A DNA stretch of 64,000 bases, from positions 6,696,032 to 6,760,031 of the forward strand of contig NC_049990.1 of NCBI RefSeq assembly GCF_000003815.2. The letters are read 5' to 3'. This DNA comes from Branchiostoma floridae (lineage: Eukaryota > Chordata > Leptocardii > Amphioxiformes > Branchiostomatidae). The translations under genes were made by a program, and so were the position numbers. The notes under the pieces are model-generated. The model was not told the DNA's origin and did no database searches. It saw only the letters and a list, made by a program, of their open reading frames with translations. This document shows positions 33,740 to 45,620 of this stretch, piece after piece (the first letter of the stretch is position 1; the number at the start of each line of letters is the position of its first letter).

Positions 33740-35575
33740 CATCTTCATTACCAGTGTCATATTTGGACAAATTGACAAAATGCTATTGTTGACCATCTTT
33801 TTGAGTCGTGAGAGTATTATCACCTGCCAACACTTGTTATAGTGAACTATTATATTTTATACTGTTCCAAGGTGGACATTGGATTGTCCCTGATCAATTT
33901 TTGTGAAATACTCCTCTTGGGTTGATCCCATATCTTTGTCTTATTTCATTCTTTTCAAAATAATTTGTCAGTCGGTTTGATTTTGACAGGCTTTTTTTTA
34001 CATTGCAGGTACCAGTGACAACATCTATGCAAGATGGAAACCTTCATTAAAAACTGCCTGCATTTCTATTACCCAATTTGTTGATATGATATTCCTAGCT
34101 TGTCTTGAAAGTTTGGATTTTTGTAGTCTATATACATATATATATCGCAAACTTCTAAAACACCACTGTACCATGAAGATAGTTGAACTTTTTTCCAACT
34201 TGTGTAACAGATGAAATCTTATGCTAGTACTGTAACAGTTATTTTACTAAGGATCAATAGTGCAGTGCACATTGGGATGTGGTCTGTGCTTGACATTAAG
34301 CATATATTTTGAGACTGTGTTTGGCATTGTAGAACTTCTTATAACGTTAGTTGTAAGATGACAATACTTTGGAGACATTAGACTTTGGTCATCTTGGTCA
34401 GATATTTAGAAGATGAAAAGAAGGCTTCAAGGAACTTTGAGACATAGATTAAACATTTAAAGGGTAGCTTTGTTGGAGTCAGTTGCTTGCCAGGTATCTT
34501 GTCAATATTTACACTTGCTAATATGTCTCTCTTTGGTTGACAACAAATTTGAAAAAGTTATGTGTACTTGTCTAGGGGACATATATGTACATTCAAAAAT
34601 GCTGATTCAGGAGTGTCATTGATGCAAGGATTTTATCAAGAACTAACTGTAAAAGCCACTAGGTCTGGTTCATGATACGAATGATAAATTTAATTTTCAA
34701 TCATTTTGGCTTGAGCAGTAGTTAACTAGCGTACATGTAAACAAAAGGACATAATGTGAATCTTCATATTTATTCATAGTGCCTTTCGGGTGTTTTGTGA
34801 TATGAATGCGGAAACGTTGGTGTAAGTATAACTGCATAGATGCATCTTTAATGAGGACCAATTCATTTCTAAGATCTCTAATGGTCTCTAATGCATGTTG
34901 CATGCCTACCTGCCAGGCTAGTGTGCTAGCTCTCAAGATTTTATACACTTCAGCAAGTTCAGCTGTACAATGTACAATGATGTAGTGTTACAACAATGGC
35001 TGTGAATGACGTTTCAGAATTACAATGTTCAATGATGTAATGAGTCTGTAATGTCAATAAATTAGATTGCTGTGAAGTCACGTTTCTTCTCTGATAACTC
35101 AGTTAGGATATAATCATCTGGTGTATTTTGCCAGCCAGTAGGTACCCAAAGTATAATTCAGATTTACATGAGTTTTGAAGTTTTAATGACATGTACATTG
35201 GCAGGACTGTGGTTGGGGCATTTTCCAACACAGTGCTTTAGAGCACTCAAAGCTTATAACGTCAATAACTTATACTAACGATACAGCGCATTGGAGTTAA
35301 CGTTATAGAGCACATTTCGCGAGAAAACTGGTCAGAAACCCGATCGGAAAACTCACCATTTTCCCCAAAAAGCTTCTTATCTTTTTTGATTTCTGAATTG
35401 TTGGTCAGTACTCATTTCTTAAAACTGGCAAGTGTTTCCTCTAAAGCTTTGAATTAAAGATTTTATATGTTGGCAACTGCGGTCCGACCACGGCAGACGA
35501 TAGTTTCGCAGCCATGGTTGCTCGGTCGTTCCCAAGGCACAGTGTACTGCACACCCTGGGAACGAGGTCATATGT
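33740..35575. other. No gene recognised
   Basis: AT-rich DNA (no splice-consistent exon) after the second gap. The texture is UTR-like but no gene could be attached to it. Confidence 0.4.
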
Positions 35576-35579
35576 CACG

Positions 35580-35662
35580 GGTCACGCGTCACTTCCGGTT
35601 TGAGCTTTGCACACGGCACCATAGCGGTTGCAGCACTACGAAAAATATTTCACCAGGCCAGG
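35580..35662 (-). promoter_or_regulatory. ETS-site segment, inverted copy of 31.4 kb
   Basis: Carries GCGTCACTTCCGGTTTGAGC and GGTTGCAGCACTACGAAAAA, the inverse of 31330-31412. It lies upstream of the DRAM-like gene. Either a duplicated promoter or arms of an old foldback that enclose the minisatellite. Confidence 0.45.
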
Positions 35663-35817
35663 TTCCGAAGTTTGCTACGGAAAAACTGACGCGTCTTACG
35701 TGCGGAAAGAAGGCAACGGGTACTAAGGAGGTTGGGGGATACTTAAGAACAACAGGTGGGAATTTGGGTGTCTTTTGACTAAAATACCAAATCGGTTTCT
35801 TGTTTTCAGAAAAAAAA

Positions 35818-35862
35818 CCAAGGAGCTTTTAACCGTTAACGTTATAAAAGCTCCTTGAAAAA
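35818..35862. repeat. Palindrome, AAGGAGCTTTTAT family
   Basis: CAAGGAGCTTTTAACCG pairs with ATAAAAGCTCCTTG around a GTTAACGT centre. Confidence 0.8.
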
Positions 35863-36202
35863 ACCAAGCCCATCAACGTTGTATAATGGTTAACGTTACC
35901 CAGTAACCAAGGAGGTTAACTAACTTAAGTAACTTAAATCATGCGTAGGCCCTTGGGAAAAAAATGATGTGTTTCTAGAATACACAACCAACCATAGCAA
36001 AATCCTTCCGACCCTACTAAACCTTTTTTTAAAGGTCGCAGGTATATAGGGATATCTTTAATGAATCTGACTATTGAAGGAGCTTTCCTTTTCATGACAT
36101 TACATTCTGTTTATACAACGGATGTTAACGGATTGCACTTGAACAGTTGATGTAAGAAGGTGTAGTAAATACCATAATGTTACTTCTTTAAATTTGTTTA
36201 GT

Positions 36203-36807
36203 TTATTGATATGCTTGTAACGTTACAATATCTGTATTATAATATAATACACTTACATCATACAGAGGGTTGTCCCTGCTCTCCTCGCCATCGTCAGCTA
36301 CGAACCGGCTGTCTTCAGTGTTTCGCCCCTTTCTATCGCAGAACACCTCTTTGCCGGCGGGGCGGCAGTGGTGGCCAATCACTGCCTGGCGAGGAGTTAG
36401 TTGCTTTCTCTCAGCTTCCACACCCAGTAGGACGCCTCTTGTGTCGTCTCTGTTATTTTCCGCGTTAAGTCCCTTCTCTTCTTTCCCACCACTCCGAGGA
36501 ACCCGAGGGTTCTCCACATAGACTCAGCTATGAACCCCCTGCAGCCGACTTCCACTGGGCAGTTCCTTGTTTTCCACCCCCTTTCCCTGCAGTTGGTTAC
36601 TAACTCCTGGTACTTTTGAAGTTTCCTCTCTTGGGCTTCTTCTACCCTATCTTCCCAGGAAACGGTGAGTTCCACCAACACCAGTTGTTTAGTCCTCCTG
36701 GAATACATAATTATATCGGGTCTCAGGTTTGTGGTGATAATGTCTTTCGGGAATTCAAGCTGTTTCCCAATATCCGCTTGTATGACCCAATCATTTGCTG
36801 TTGTCAT
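36203..36807 (-). mobile_element. PD-(D/E)xK-like nuclease domain of a retroelement polyprotein, fragment
   Basis: A 136-aa open stretch: DWVIQADIGKQLEFPKDI, TTNLRPDIIMYSRRTKQL, VLVELTVSWEDRVEEAQERK, VEVGCRGFIAESMWRTLGFL, ending EASYWVWKLRESN at 36397. RPD-x(13)-VELTV resembles the PD...(D/E)-x-K/T core of restriction-like nucleases. I know the same block from the C-terminus of many RT-containing predicted proteins in corals, anemones and lancelets. No RT is seen beside it here. A second open frame continues to 36203. Confidence 0.55.
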
Positions 36808-36809
36808 TA

Positions 36810-39762
36810 TGCCTGGTTGGTCTCTATGCCCACTACACCAGATATTATTACTATTGTTATATGATGATAATGTAATGGAGAAAACATTGGTTCCTGATGC
36901 GTATCAGTGGATACGGAACTTTTGAGAAGCAGAAAAGCAAGCATTATGTTACCTTGCAATTTTTTTTGTATGCTATAATTTTTGCTATTTATGACGACTA
37001 TATGCACAGTTTTCCTCTCAAAAGAAAATCGGCAAGTTTTACAAATTGTGGTACCAAGTTCTGTTAAAACCAGCAACTTTTTTTTCATTTCAGAAACAAA
37101 TTTTGATAGGAGCAAAATTATCTCCTGGCTCCGGGGGTCACCTAAGGACAATAAGCCTGTATGTTAAAATATGATGTCCTGAATCGAACTATCCTCAGGT
37201 AAGTTTGGCAAGTTCTCCTTATAATGCATTTATGATAAGTGAAGAATTCCGCCAAACGTCATGTTTGCTTTGTACAATAAGCTCAATATTTAGTTCCCTA
37301 TTCTATTATTGGTAATAATCAATAGAAATACCACAGTATGACGTTTCTCAACCCTAAAAATCAATACTAATTGACTGTGAAAGAAGAAGCTTGCCATACT
37401 GTCCAGGTAAGAAAAATACATATTCATGATCTTCATTACAGCTTTACAGGAACTTTTCTTTGGAAAATAGCGTATGAAGACAGTTCCAGGTTGGAGTAAC
37501 CAAGTGGGGGATAGCTCTAGATCAGAAGGGTGTGTATTTCAAATTTGTTTCTTTTTGGTGTTATTGTTGTTGACACATTTGACAGATGAAACATTTCAGA
37601 AGTACAGTAATACACTTGAAATGCATGTACCAGTTTGCACTGGTATGATTTTGCAGTGAAGAGGTCATGACGAAATCCTTGAAAATAAAACCACTACGTA
37701 TGGTTTGTTTGGGTTTACAATGTATTACTAACGTTACTGTACTACGGAACTGTTTCTACTGCAAACTAAAAAGCTGCTTAAAACTCATTTCCCCTTCTAC
37801 TGCGAAATTAAGTGAATTTTACTGTATTATGATCAGATAAATGTTAAGAAAACTATTTTGAGAACACCAGTACTAGTACTGTAAAGTGTGTGGAACTTGT
37901 GACTTGGAGTTATTGACATATGGGATTGTAAATTTACTTAATTACGTATATATGATTCATCTGTTGACACAAGGTAGCAGTTCCATTCATTGACTCTTGT
38001 TATGTTATTTTTGGTGCTCCATTGATTGTTAAGGTGGTGGTGGGTTTATAATGTTTTTCGATTGGGTGTGGGGAAGGATCTGTATGTTTGTGTGTGAGTG
38101 AGTATGTTTGTGGACAGCCCAAATTAGTTATGGAGGAATCTCTATGATATTTAGTATGCAGGTAGGTGTCTGCAAAATGAAAGGTTCAATATTGGGCCCC
38201 ACTGTGACCTCCTATTTTTGTGTCCATGTTCTGGACTTAGTGTATGTTTTTTTTTTTTGTGGCAGGAAGCTCTTGGCTTTCATCTTTCAGTGCACCTTAT
38301 TATCAATCACTCTGAGACACTACAAGTTGTGGACAGGATATGTTCCACTACTTGATTCAATTAACAAATAAGTCTACCTCACTCACTTACGCACTCTCAC
38401 TATCAACTAATTATTTGACTGTTAACTCCCACTGATAGGGTACTCAATGTGTACAAATGTCTTAAGGCAGATAAAAGAGATAACCTTAGTGTGAAACTGT
38501 TTAATTATTCAGCAGGTTGCAGCTAAATGTACGGTTGGACATAGAACTAACTGCCAACAAATTTGATTAACCCCCTGACCTCCGAGGGTGTTACCACTTA
38601 TACTGATGGACCAAATGTCCCTGAACTCACTTTAGCCAGTTTAGGTTATATTAGAGTGACTTTAGGGTCAAAGTCTAGTAGGGAAATTATTACATAGCTT
38701 TACTCACATAGGCCCAGTGGAAACTGTCGTGTATGATTCTTTTTGGTACCCCTATTCTCAGGTGTGGTGGGCTTTTGATAATGCTCTTTCAATACCAGTA
38801 TGTGCTATGTAATTGTAATTGTCCATGGCCACTGTATTGTATGGAGTCCAGTCTTGTTAGCTTTGGACCAAAGCTCGCCACCCCTTGGGGTAGCAACCAT
38901 CAGGAGCGGACCAAAGCTAACATGACGGGACTCCAGACTACTGCATATACCAAAGAGCCCATGACTTATTTGACCTATAAATTATGATATATCAATATAT
39001 GATATTTGATTGTGATAATATAGTGATATTGATCATATACATGACCAGACATGATTTCCCCAGGTGCTTTACATAACGCTATATTTTCTCTGTCGCCTTT
39101 TCTGCACGCAGGGTAGGAAACATGAGGTAAGTCTAGATCTGCTTTGCTCTTTTTCCTCTTGCTGGATTGGATAATTCATAAATGCATGACTTTTTGCAAT
39201 CTTGGATAAAAATTCGACGATGTTAGGGGACTTAAGCTAATGAATGTAGTTCATTTCATCTTAGATAGATAGCCAGCAAATGGAAGATAGTGTGGCTGGC
39301 ATACAGGCTATTGGTATCCAGCAATATTATACATTTTGTACATGTAGCTCCTGAGTCTCTTCTGTCCTCTCCGCAAACACATGGAGGCCACAGAAGAGAC
39401 TTGGAGGCTACATGTATAATACGGTTGGGTACAAGGCTAGGCTATTGGATAATATATCTAATGCATGGAACATTCATTTTTTGGATGAATGCATGGGTTT
39501 GTCAATGAATGTCCACCTTTTTAGTAGTAACTGTTTGTAAAGAAACCAACTTTTTTGGCCAGGGCAATTTCATTCTATTTCCAACCTTAATGTATAGTCT
39601 ACTTCTTGTTCACTTGCAATAGACCAGCCCTGAATGTCCATGACAATTACCACAATACATTGACTGAGATGGGTGGGGCTATGGGATTGGTCCATTAGCA
39701 TCCAGGCATGAATTTTCAAATAAAACTTACCATTATTAATGCTCATGATTGTCCCACTACAG
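36810..39762. other. No coding exon recognised upstream of DRAM-like exon 1
   Basis: Probably includes the first intron and untranslated exon(s) of the DRAM-like gene. At 38010-38280 is a repeat (GAATCTCTATGATATTTAGT, GGGCCCCACTGTGACCTCCT) related to 8690-8790. Confidence 0.4.
38849..38938. repeat. Hairpin with ~26-bp arms
   Basis: GGAGTCCAGTCTTGTTAGCT, TTGG pairs with CCAAAGCTAACATGACGGGA, CTCC. Confidence 0.85.
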
Positions 39763-42700
39763 GAGCTCGGCAACAAGCAAACCAAAGATGGGGTCCCATC
39801 CCTGCTGCATCCTGCCCATAGTGGTTGGAGTGGGCACCACCATCATGTTTTTTGTATGGTGAGTACTGAGTACTATTACATGTAAACAGTGTTATAAAAG
39901 AATAGAATGAAAAAAGAGAACAAAAAAAATAGAACAAAAAAAAAGTAGGAAAAAGTAAGTTAACATACGTAGAATCCACAACTACTTGATAAAGCGTCTT
40001 GATATGCATGTTTTGAAAGAAGCTACAGGTTACTGCAACTGTTTTTATGGCAATTCATTATCTCATTACATTTCTAGAAAACTCTTTACAGGTATCAATG
40101 TTACTACCTTCATTTCCTTTTTTTTTTGTCATAAGAAATATGGAGTTTCTGACCTTTCAATTGTGTAACAGGTCAGAATACACCCCTGGTCAGAATGTAC
40201 TTAGCTATATTATTCCTTTCTTCTTTTTCCACAGCTATGCTATTGCAGTCTACAATGATCACACAGTAAAAAACTTTCCTTTTATAAGGTAAGAATGCAG
40301 AACTGAAAAGTTTTACAGTACTTTTAAATAACTGATAGCTTAAATTTGTCTTGTTCAAATATTTTTATCTGTGATGCTATTGTCAGGTTCAGCCACAATA
40401 CCCTTGTTTAATAGGATAGACTTCTTCTTACAGTACTTGTTACGATATAGTCCTCCATACAGCATTGTCTCACCTATGGTGTATACAATACTAGTAGATC
40501 TTCGTGAGGCTCTGCTAAACTGGGCTGAGGTTTCCACTTTTGTGGGTGTGGCCTCTAACCAGCTGTCAGCCAATCAAAGGATTACGTGAATGTTTCCTTC
40601 AGGTAAAGGTAATTCTGATTGGTTGACAGCTGGTTAGAGGCCATGCCCACAAAATTGGAAACCTCAGCCCAGTTTAGCAGATCTTCCCCAAGGTACACTT
40701 ATATTGTATAGGCCACAGGTGAGGCTGTGTATTGGAGAATGCTCATAGCAAAGGCTGTACCAGTGGTTTTGTGACATGTTTGAAGAAAGTTTTTTTTTTC
40801 TATTTCTGACAGTGACACGGGCGTGTATCCCCCAGAGAGAGGCATCTTCACTTTATCATTCAATCTATCTGCATTTGGAGGTATGTATACCTTCCTGTAC
40901 ATTAACGCAGAAGTCATGTGAGGGTATAGGATTGGCAATTTGACCAAACAATTAGATTTTAGGAAATATGTGAAATTTGCTTTTCCTAGAATTATCTCAT
41001 TGCCACCAAGGACAGTAGGGGCATCCTCACTCATCATCATCACATCCTCACTAGATAGCACAATACAGGCAGCTACAACATGTGTAAAGGTTAGGTGTGA
41101 CGGGTCATTCAGTATAAAATAAACGTTACTGCTGCCACTCCATGTGCCTGTGAAGCTGGTGTGTTTTGTCAAAGGGTTGTTATATCAGCTATACGAATAC
41201 TGAAATATAAGAAAATGATGAAATATATGCTGGACCTTCTATTCTGTTAGAAATTTGATCTTGTTTGTCTATTACATGATTTTCCCTATTCTGTGCCTGC
41301 CCCAGGTCTGGTGTTGATGTACTTGAGGTATTGTTATATCTCACAATCTGACGGCCCTCGCAAACTCAACTTGTTCACGTTTGGCTGTGGCATCCTTGTC
41401 TGCCTCGGTCTCATGATGGTCGGTGCTTTTCAGGTATGCAGTTTGAGTTTATCCAAGACAACAGGGCTGTCCCCCCTGTTTGGAAATGTGACATTGCCCT
41501 TAAGGGTCCTCTGTGTGACACAAACTCTGCTGTCCAAGGCTGTAACTGGCCTTCCCTGGCCAGATTTTGGGCAGACTGCTGTAAGCAAGATTTAATCAGG
41601 CTATTTAAATAAGTATATTAAGGAGGTCTAGGGGCATGGGCCCCTAGCAGATTTTGGGCTGTTTCCTGCATTTTCAAAGGTGAATTTGATTAAATCAGGA
41701 TTTCAAAGCTATATGTTGTAAATTTTGTGAAAATACACATGAAGCACATTTATATGTACAATGCATTAGCAGTTCAAATCAGAACTAATCCTAAAAGACT
41801 ACAACTTCTCTCCCTGTGTTCCCCCTGTAGTGGTTTGACATGTTATATCCCCACATGCATGATTGGGGCTGTGATGGCGTTTGCCCTGGGTATTGTGTAC
41901 ATCTGGCTTGACACCATCCTCAGCTACAAGCAATTAGTGCAAATTTATGACATGTTCATAAAACAAGTGTTCAACTGGAGGATTCTATTTTTATGTTTGA
42001 TAGAATCGTGTATATGTGTCTCATACATATTTTTATGACCTGAATTGTAATTCTTTGAATTTGCCTCTTGCTGCTGCCTGGGTTTGTTAATAGATATGCA
42101 TTATTATCATCATTATTTTTAAATCCTATTTCTTACTCAGCAGTCACTAATTAATACTAAATCGCTAAAAGTAATATTATGTGTTAATCCTTAATTGAGA
42201 TTTTAAGAAATATGCGGAAATGTCAGAATTATCTTGTCAATCATATCCAGTTGCTTGAGTAACAGCTTTTTGGCGTATTACCTGGATCACGTGTAACCTT
42301 CATCGTCACTTGTCTTCCTGTTTTCCCCCAATAGTGGTCAGACATGTTATATCCCCACATGGTGGGTGCCGTGATGGCGTTTGCCCTGGGTATTGTCTAC
42401 ATCTGGCTGGATACGATCCTCAGCTACAAGCTGCAGCCGCTGTCTACCAGCGTGTGGGCCTTCAGGGCTCGACTTCTGGTGGCTACCCTGGCCACCGTCA
42501 GCGGAGGTGTCAGTATCCTTTAGAGTATTGATATTCATTGCCTCCATATATGGTATAGTTTTCAGTGTTCTTCTTCCGTTAGTGCCCACAATCGTCACGT
42601 TGATCATTATGGCATGCACACAATTAAGGTACCCCGATTGTAAGTATGATCCACTCCCACTGGAAAGGACCCCTAATCTTTTCAATAAGTGTGGTGGGTT

Positions 42701-43453
42701 CTTAAAAGTGCTTGAAGTGTGGCTCTCCCTAACATGTGACCTCCATTTAATGTGCTATCCAAGGAACAGCCCTAGCTGAAGCTAGGTACTCATTTTTCAC
42801 CTGAATGAAGTGAGGAAAGTCTTGTAAAGTGCGTTTCCCAAGGGCACAAGATCAGAGACATGGCAGGTTTCAAACCTAGGACCTGAGCCCAAAGCGCTGC
42901 TGATTACGCCACACCATCTCACTTATGGTGTTTCTGTTAAGTTTGTATCTCCGATATATAGGCAGAGAGAGACAGGAAGTAAAGGGCAAATGTCATAGTC
43001 CTGCAGTAGTAACAGGAAAGAGGTGTTAGTATAAGTCTATTGAAGAGGCTAGTAATTCCTGTGAAGGTAGTGTTTTCGCACCAAAAAGCAGTTACTGTAT
43101 CCAGTTGCTTGAGTAACTGCTTTTCGGTGTGTCTTATTACCTGGATGTCTAACCTTCATTGACGTAGGCTTTTTGGTCTGTCTGTGTCTTCCTTAACATG
43201 GCTACTAGTGTTTGTGTTTGGTGGCATCATCTTCTCAAGGGACGACTACCCGTACGCTGTTCGTCTGGCGGCGGTTGGCGGGGAGTGGGCGTTGGGAATT
43301 GGCCTTCTCGTCTACATCGTCACGCTGTGTGCGGAAATCAGGAAAGTCCGGAGGATAGCTGTCGTGATGGACATCTCAGGAAGGTTTGATGTGTCCAACA
43401 CTCACGAGTTGAGGGCTTCCAGAGTTATCATGAACCATGATATTCCAGAGTAG
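39763..43453 (+). CDS. Frag1/DRAM/Sfk1-family six-span membrane protein, complete
   Basis: Exons: 39763-39858 (ATG at 39788), 40235-40288, 40813-40880, 41306-41433, 42335-42512, 43209-43453 (stop). Phases 2, 2, 1, 0, 1 agree at every GT/AG border; product 247 aa. Hydrophobic spans: residues about 8-29, 53-71, 84-104, 116-136, 148-172 and 186-206. Family hallmarks are the SDTG motif (42-45) with a nearby PPE, YLRY after the second span, and an EW pair before the last span (GGEWALGIGLLVYIV). Members (DRAM1/2, TMEM150, PGAP2-like FRAG1) act at lysosomes, Golgi or plasma membrane in autophagy or lipid/GPI handling (known); which subfamily this is cannot be fixed here. An additional non-coding first exon upstream of 39763 is likely because that exon begins at an acceptor. 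BYSL converges from downstream. Confidence 0.88.
40506..40686. mobile_element. Long-arm foldback MITE in DRAM-like intron 2
   Basis: Arms of about 75 bp: CTGCTAAACTGGGCTGAGGT, GTGGCCTCTAACCAGCTGTC, AGCCAATCA on the left pair with TGATTGGTTGACAGCTGGTT, AGAGGCCATGCCCAC and CTCAGCCCAGTTTAGCAG on the right. Confidence 0.9.
41831..41930 (+). pseudogene. Broken duplicate of DRAM-like exon 5
   Basis: The stretch resembles 42335-42438 including the intron end (T-rich tract, then TAG) and the codons for W-x-DMLYPHM and AFALGIVYIWLDTILSYK. Relative to the true exon it has a net four-base gain after the DMLYPHM codons, so the frame is lost, and homology stops at AGCTACAAG without a donor GT. It is followed at once by a piece (41929-about 42095) homologous to the gene's downstream flank at 44624. 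Not usable as an alternative exon as it stands. Confidence 0.8.
42790..42928 (-). repeat. tRNA-derived SINE in DRAM-like intron 5
   Basis: Minus strand: GATGGTGTGGCGTAATCAGC (A box), AGCGCTTTGGGCTCAGG, TCCTAGGTTTGAAACCTGCC (B box), then CTTTCCTCACTTCATTCAGG. Order and spacing are tRNA-like. Confidence 0.7.
43088..43160 (+). repeat. Dispersed TATCCAGTTGCTTGAGTAAC repeat
   Basis: Copies at 42243-42305 and, in part, 4365-4450. Two of the three lie just before DRAM-like exons 5 and 6. Confidence 0.65.
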
Positions 43454-43556
43454 TGTTAGTATAGAAGTAAAAATTAGCCTGGTATCCACCCCTATTGTAT
43501 ACGTAGCTGCTGAGACTATTTCATCCTCTCTGAGTAGAATGCGGAGTCCAGTGGTT

Positions 43557-43835
43557 AGGCCTAGGAAAAAAATGTTGTGTTTCCTGTTTCCCTACCTACC
43601 CTAGAAAAACCTGCCGACCCTATACATTTTTTGTGGGGTGAGCAGTGATGCCACATACTTAGTTTCCAGTTAGAATTTTTATTTAGCCTGCTTCCTGTTG
43701 AAGTAAAAACACTGCTTGTGCTATCTAATAAAGGATAAATGTATTTAATATGCACAAAATGAAAGTTTGACAAAGGAGGTTATATAACCTCCTTGGTTTG
43801 ACATTGAAAGACAAGTGTCTTCATGTATTTCAGTT
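43557..43835 (-). repeat. Dispersed element with terminal hairpin
   Basis: AGGCCTAGGAAAAAAATGTT, GTGTTTCCTGTTTCCC, ACTTAGTTTCCAGTTAGAAT, hairpin CAAAGGAGGTTATATAACCT with CCTTGG, then CATTGAAAGACAAGTG. The same series occurs in reverse orientation at 6570-6765, and its start again at 35947-36030. Confidence 0.7.
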
Positions 43836-43944
43836 AACTTTGTTCAACTGTATTGTAATATATTCCCTTTATATATAAAAGATAATCCCTACCTACCGAC
43901 AATAATTTTTTTCTGGACTGAAACAGGAAATTTCTTTTCCCTAG

Positions 43945-44045
43945 GCCTTAGCGACCCTGCCTCTGAACCAAGAAGTCATGAGTTCAAATCCTGACATGCA
44001 TGCTACTGGAAAAAGTCGCAGACCTTAAGACAGGACATTAAGCCT
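43945..44045 (+). repeat. tRNA-derived SINE in DRAM-like 3' flank
   Basis: TTAGCGACCCTGCCTCTGA, ACCAAGAAGTCATGAGTTCA, ATGCTACTGGAAAAAGTCGC: same family as the cluster at 10521. Confidence 0.6.
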
Positions 44046-44623
44046 TGTTCCACTAGTACTGTTAATTGTACAATTTACTTCTCAAATAGAGTTAGGGGAA
44101 ATTCTCTGGCACAATTAAACTGTAAAGGTGAAATGTACAGTACAATTAGCATCTGTCTTCTACGACCAGTGGAAGATAATTGCATCTGTTCAGTGAGTTC
44201 ATTTGAGCTTAACTGTTTTGACTTTGCTTTCAGTTTTGCTCTTTGCAAGTAGGTGGGGAGGACAAATGAGACTCGGTAGCTATATGCAATACACTAGGGA
44301 TGGTTACTAGGTTAAATAAAGACAGCTACTGGTATACCTCATTTTAGACCACAGATTTGCTGCCATTTTTCCTTTAATGAATTACATGTAGTTCCAAAGA
44401 TTATTGACCACTAGAAATGCCAAAGTAAAATTCCCCAAGGGTGTTGATTTCTATTCCATGAAAATTGCTGCTGTAGTAATATCATTGAACCACTTAATGT
44501 TTGAGAGAATTACTGGTACATTTTTGCTGTGAGGCTCATGATATTGTGGAAAATAGAGGGTACTGTACTTAAATGTTGGTCAGAAAATGTGTGAAGATAT
44601 ATGTTCAATTCAAGTGGATAATA

Positions 44624-44790
44624 GCAATTAGTGCAAATTTATAACATGTCCATAAAACAATTGCCAAGTGCTCAAATGGAGAATTCTATTTTTATGTTTA
44701 ATGAAATTGTCTAAATGTGTCTCATACATTTTTATATGTCCTTAATTGTAATTCTTTGAATATGCTTCTTGCTGCTGTGTGGATTAAGTC
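44624..44790 (+). repeat. Downstream flank segment duplicated into intron 4
   Basis: This AT-rich segment, starting at GCAATTAGTGCAAATTT and running through the GCTTCTTGCTGCTG stretch, matches 41929-about 42095 with scattered substitutions and small indels. It lies about 1.2 kb after the DRAM-like stop, so it may be its 3' UTR or flank. The intronic copy is fused to the broken exon duplicate. Confidence 0.75.
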
Positions 44791-45620
44791 TTTTATTAAT
44801 TGAGATTGTTAGAAATATGTTGAAATGTGTCAAAAATGCACCATTGATTTGTTAGATACACATAGTTTTATGGCATTTTCTGAGATCATTTTCTGTCATC
44901 ATAAGTCCCTTAAAAGTACCCTTCTTGAAATGATAGCAATTGAGACAGGATTGAAAAATCTTACATTTTTTTTTGCATGAACTTGAATGTGGAAAGTCAA
45001 ATGATATGCTGTGTTGCTGATGTATTGTTGTTTTTTTGTCTGGGAAATCAAAAAAAGCCTTTGCTTTTGTCCTGCAATGGACCCTTTTGCAGTATTTACA
45101 AAGGAAGTTTCTACAAACCAAACAGACAAAGCAGTGAGCAGAGAAAAGTCTGTATTTATACCATTATTCAGCACATACAATATGTTTTGTATATATACAT
45201 TGTGACTATTGTAATAGTATAATAGCGTTACTGTACCTCTATTTGAAAAGAATGTGAATTTTCTATTGTGCTGTCATAATTGTCAGAGTTACAAGAACTG
45301 AATGCGGCAGAACAAATCAACCAAGATATAAAATCAAAATTAAAAATGGTTAATTGCCAACATAGTGTTTAGTCCTTTTCTGGCTTTGAACGTTCCATAT
45401 GATAGACTGTTTCAAATACATTTTGAGACACATGTACTGTACACATGACTTGACTGGTCACTATAACATAATTGTGCTTTCCAATTTAGGTCACATTACA
45501 TGATGTTTCAAATGATGTACAATCTAAAACTTACACTTTGCCCTCCAGCTAGAAAGGCAGGCCACATTTGCATGTAACCAGCACAGCTTTGGATGAATAT
45601 CAGACAACATGTATTGTATT

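Larger units (their letters stand above)
43840..45620. other. Tail-to-tail spacer of DRAM-like gene and BYSL
   Basis: AT-rich; presumed 3' UTRs. AATAAA at about 44320 on + could end the DRAM-like transcript. No coding sequence. Confidence 0.4.

Noticed and set aside
33329-33842. Open frames of 130-164 codons across the second N run
   Set aside because: Most of their length is N; the known parts are minisatellite.
41831-41930. Mutually exclusive exon of the DRAM-like gene
   Set aside because: Net four-base gain breaks the frame and no donor follows the homologous part.
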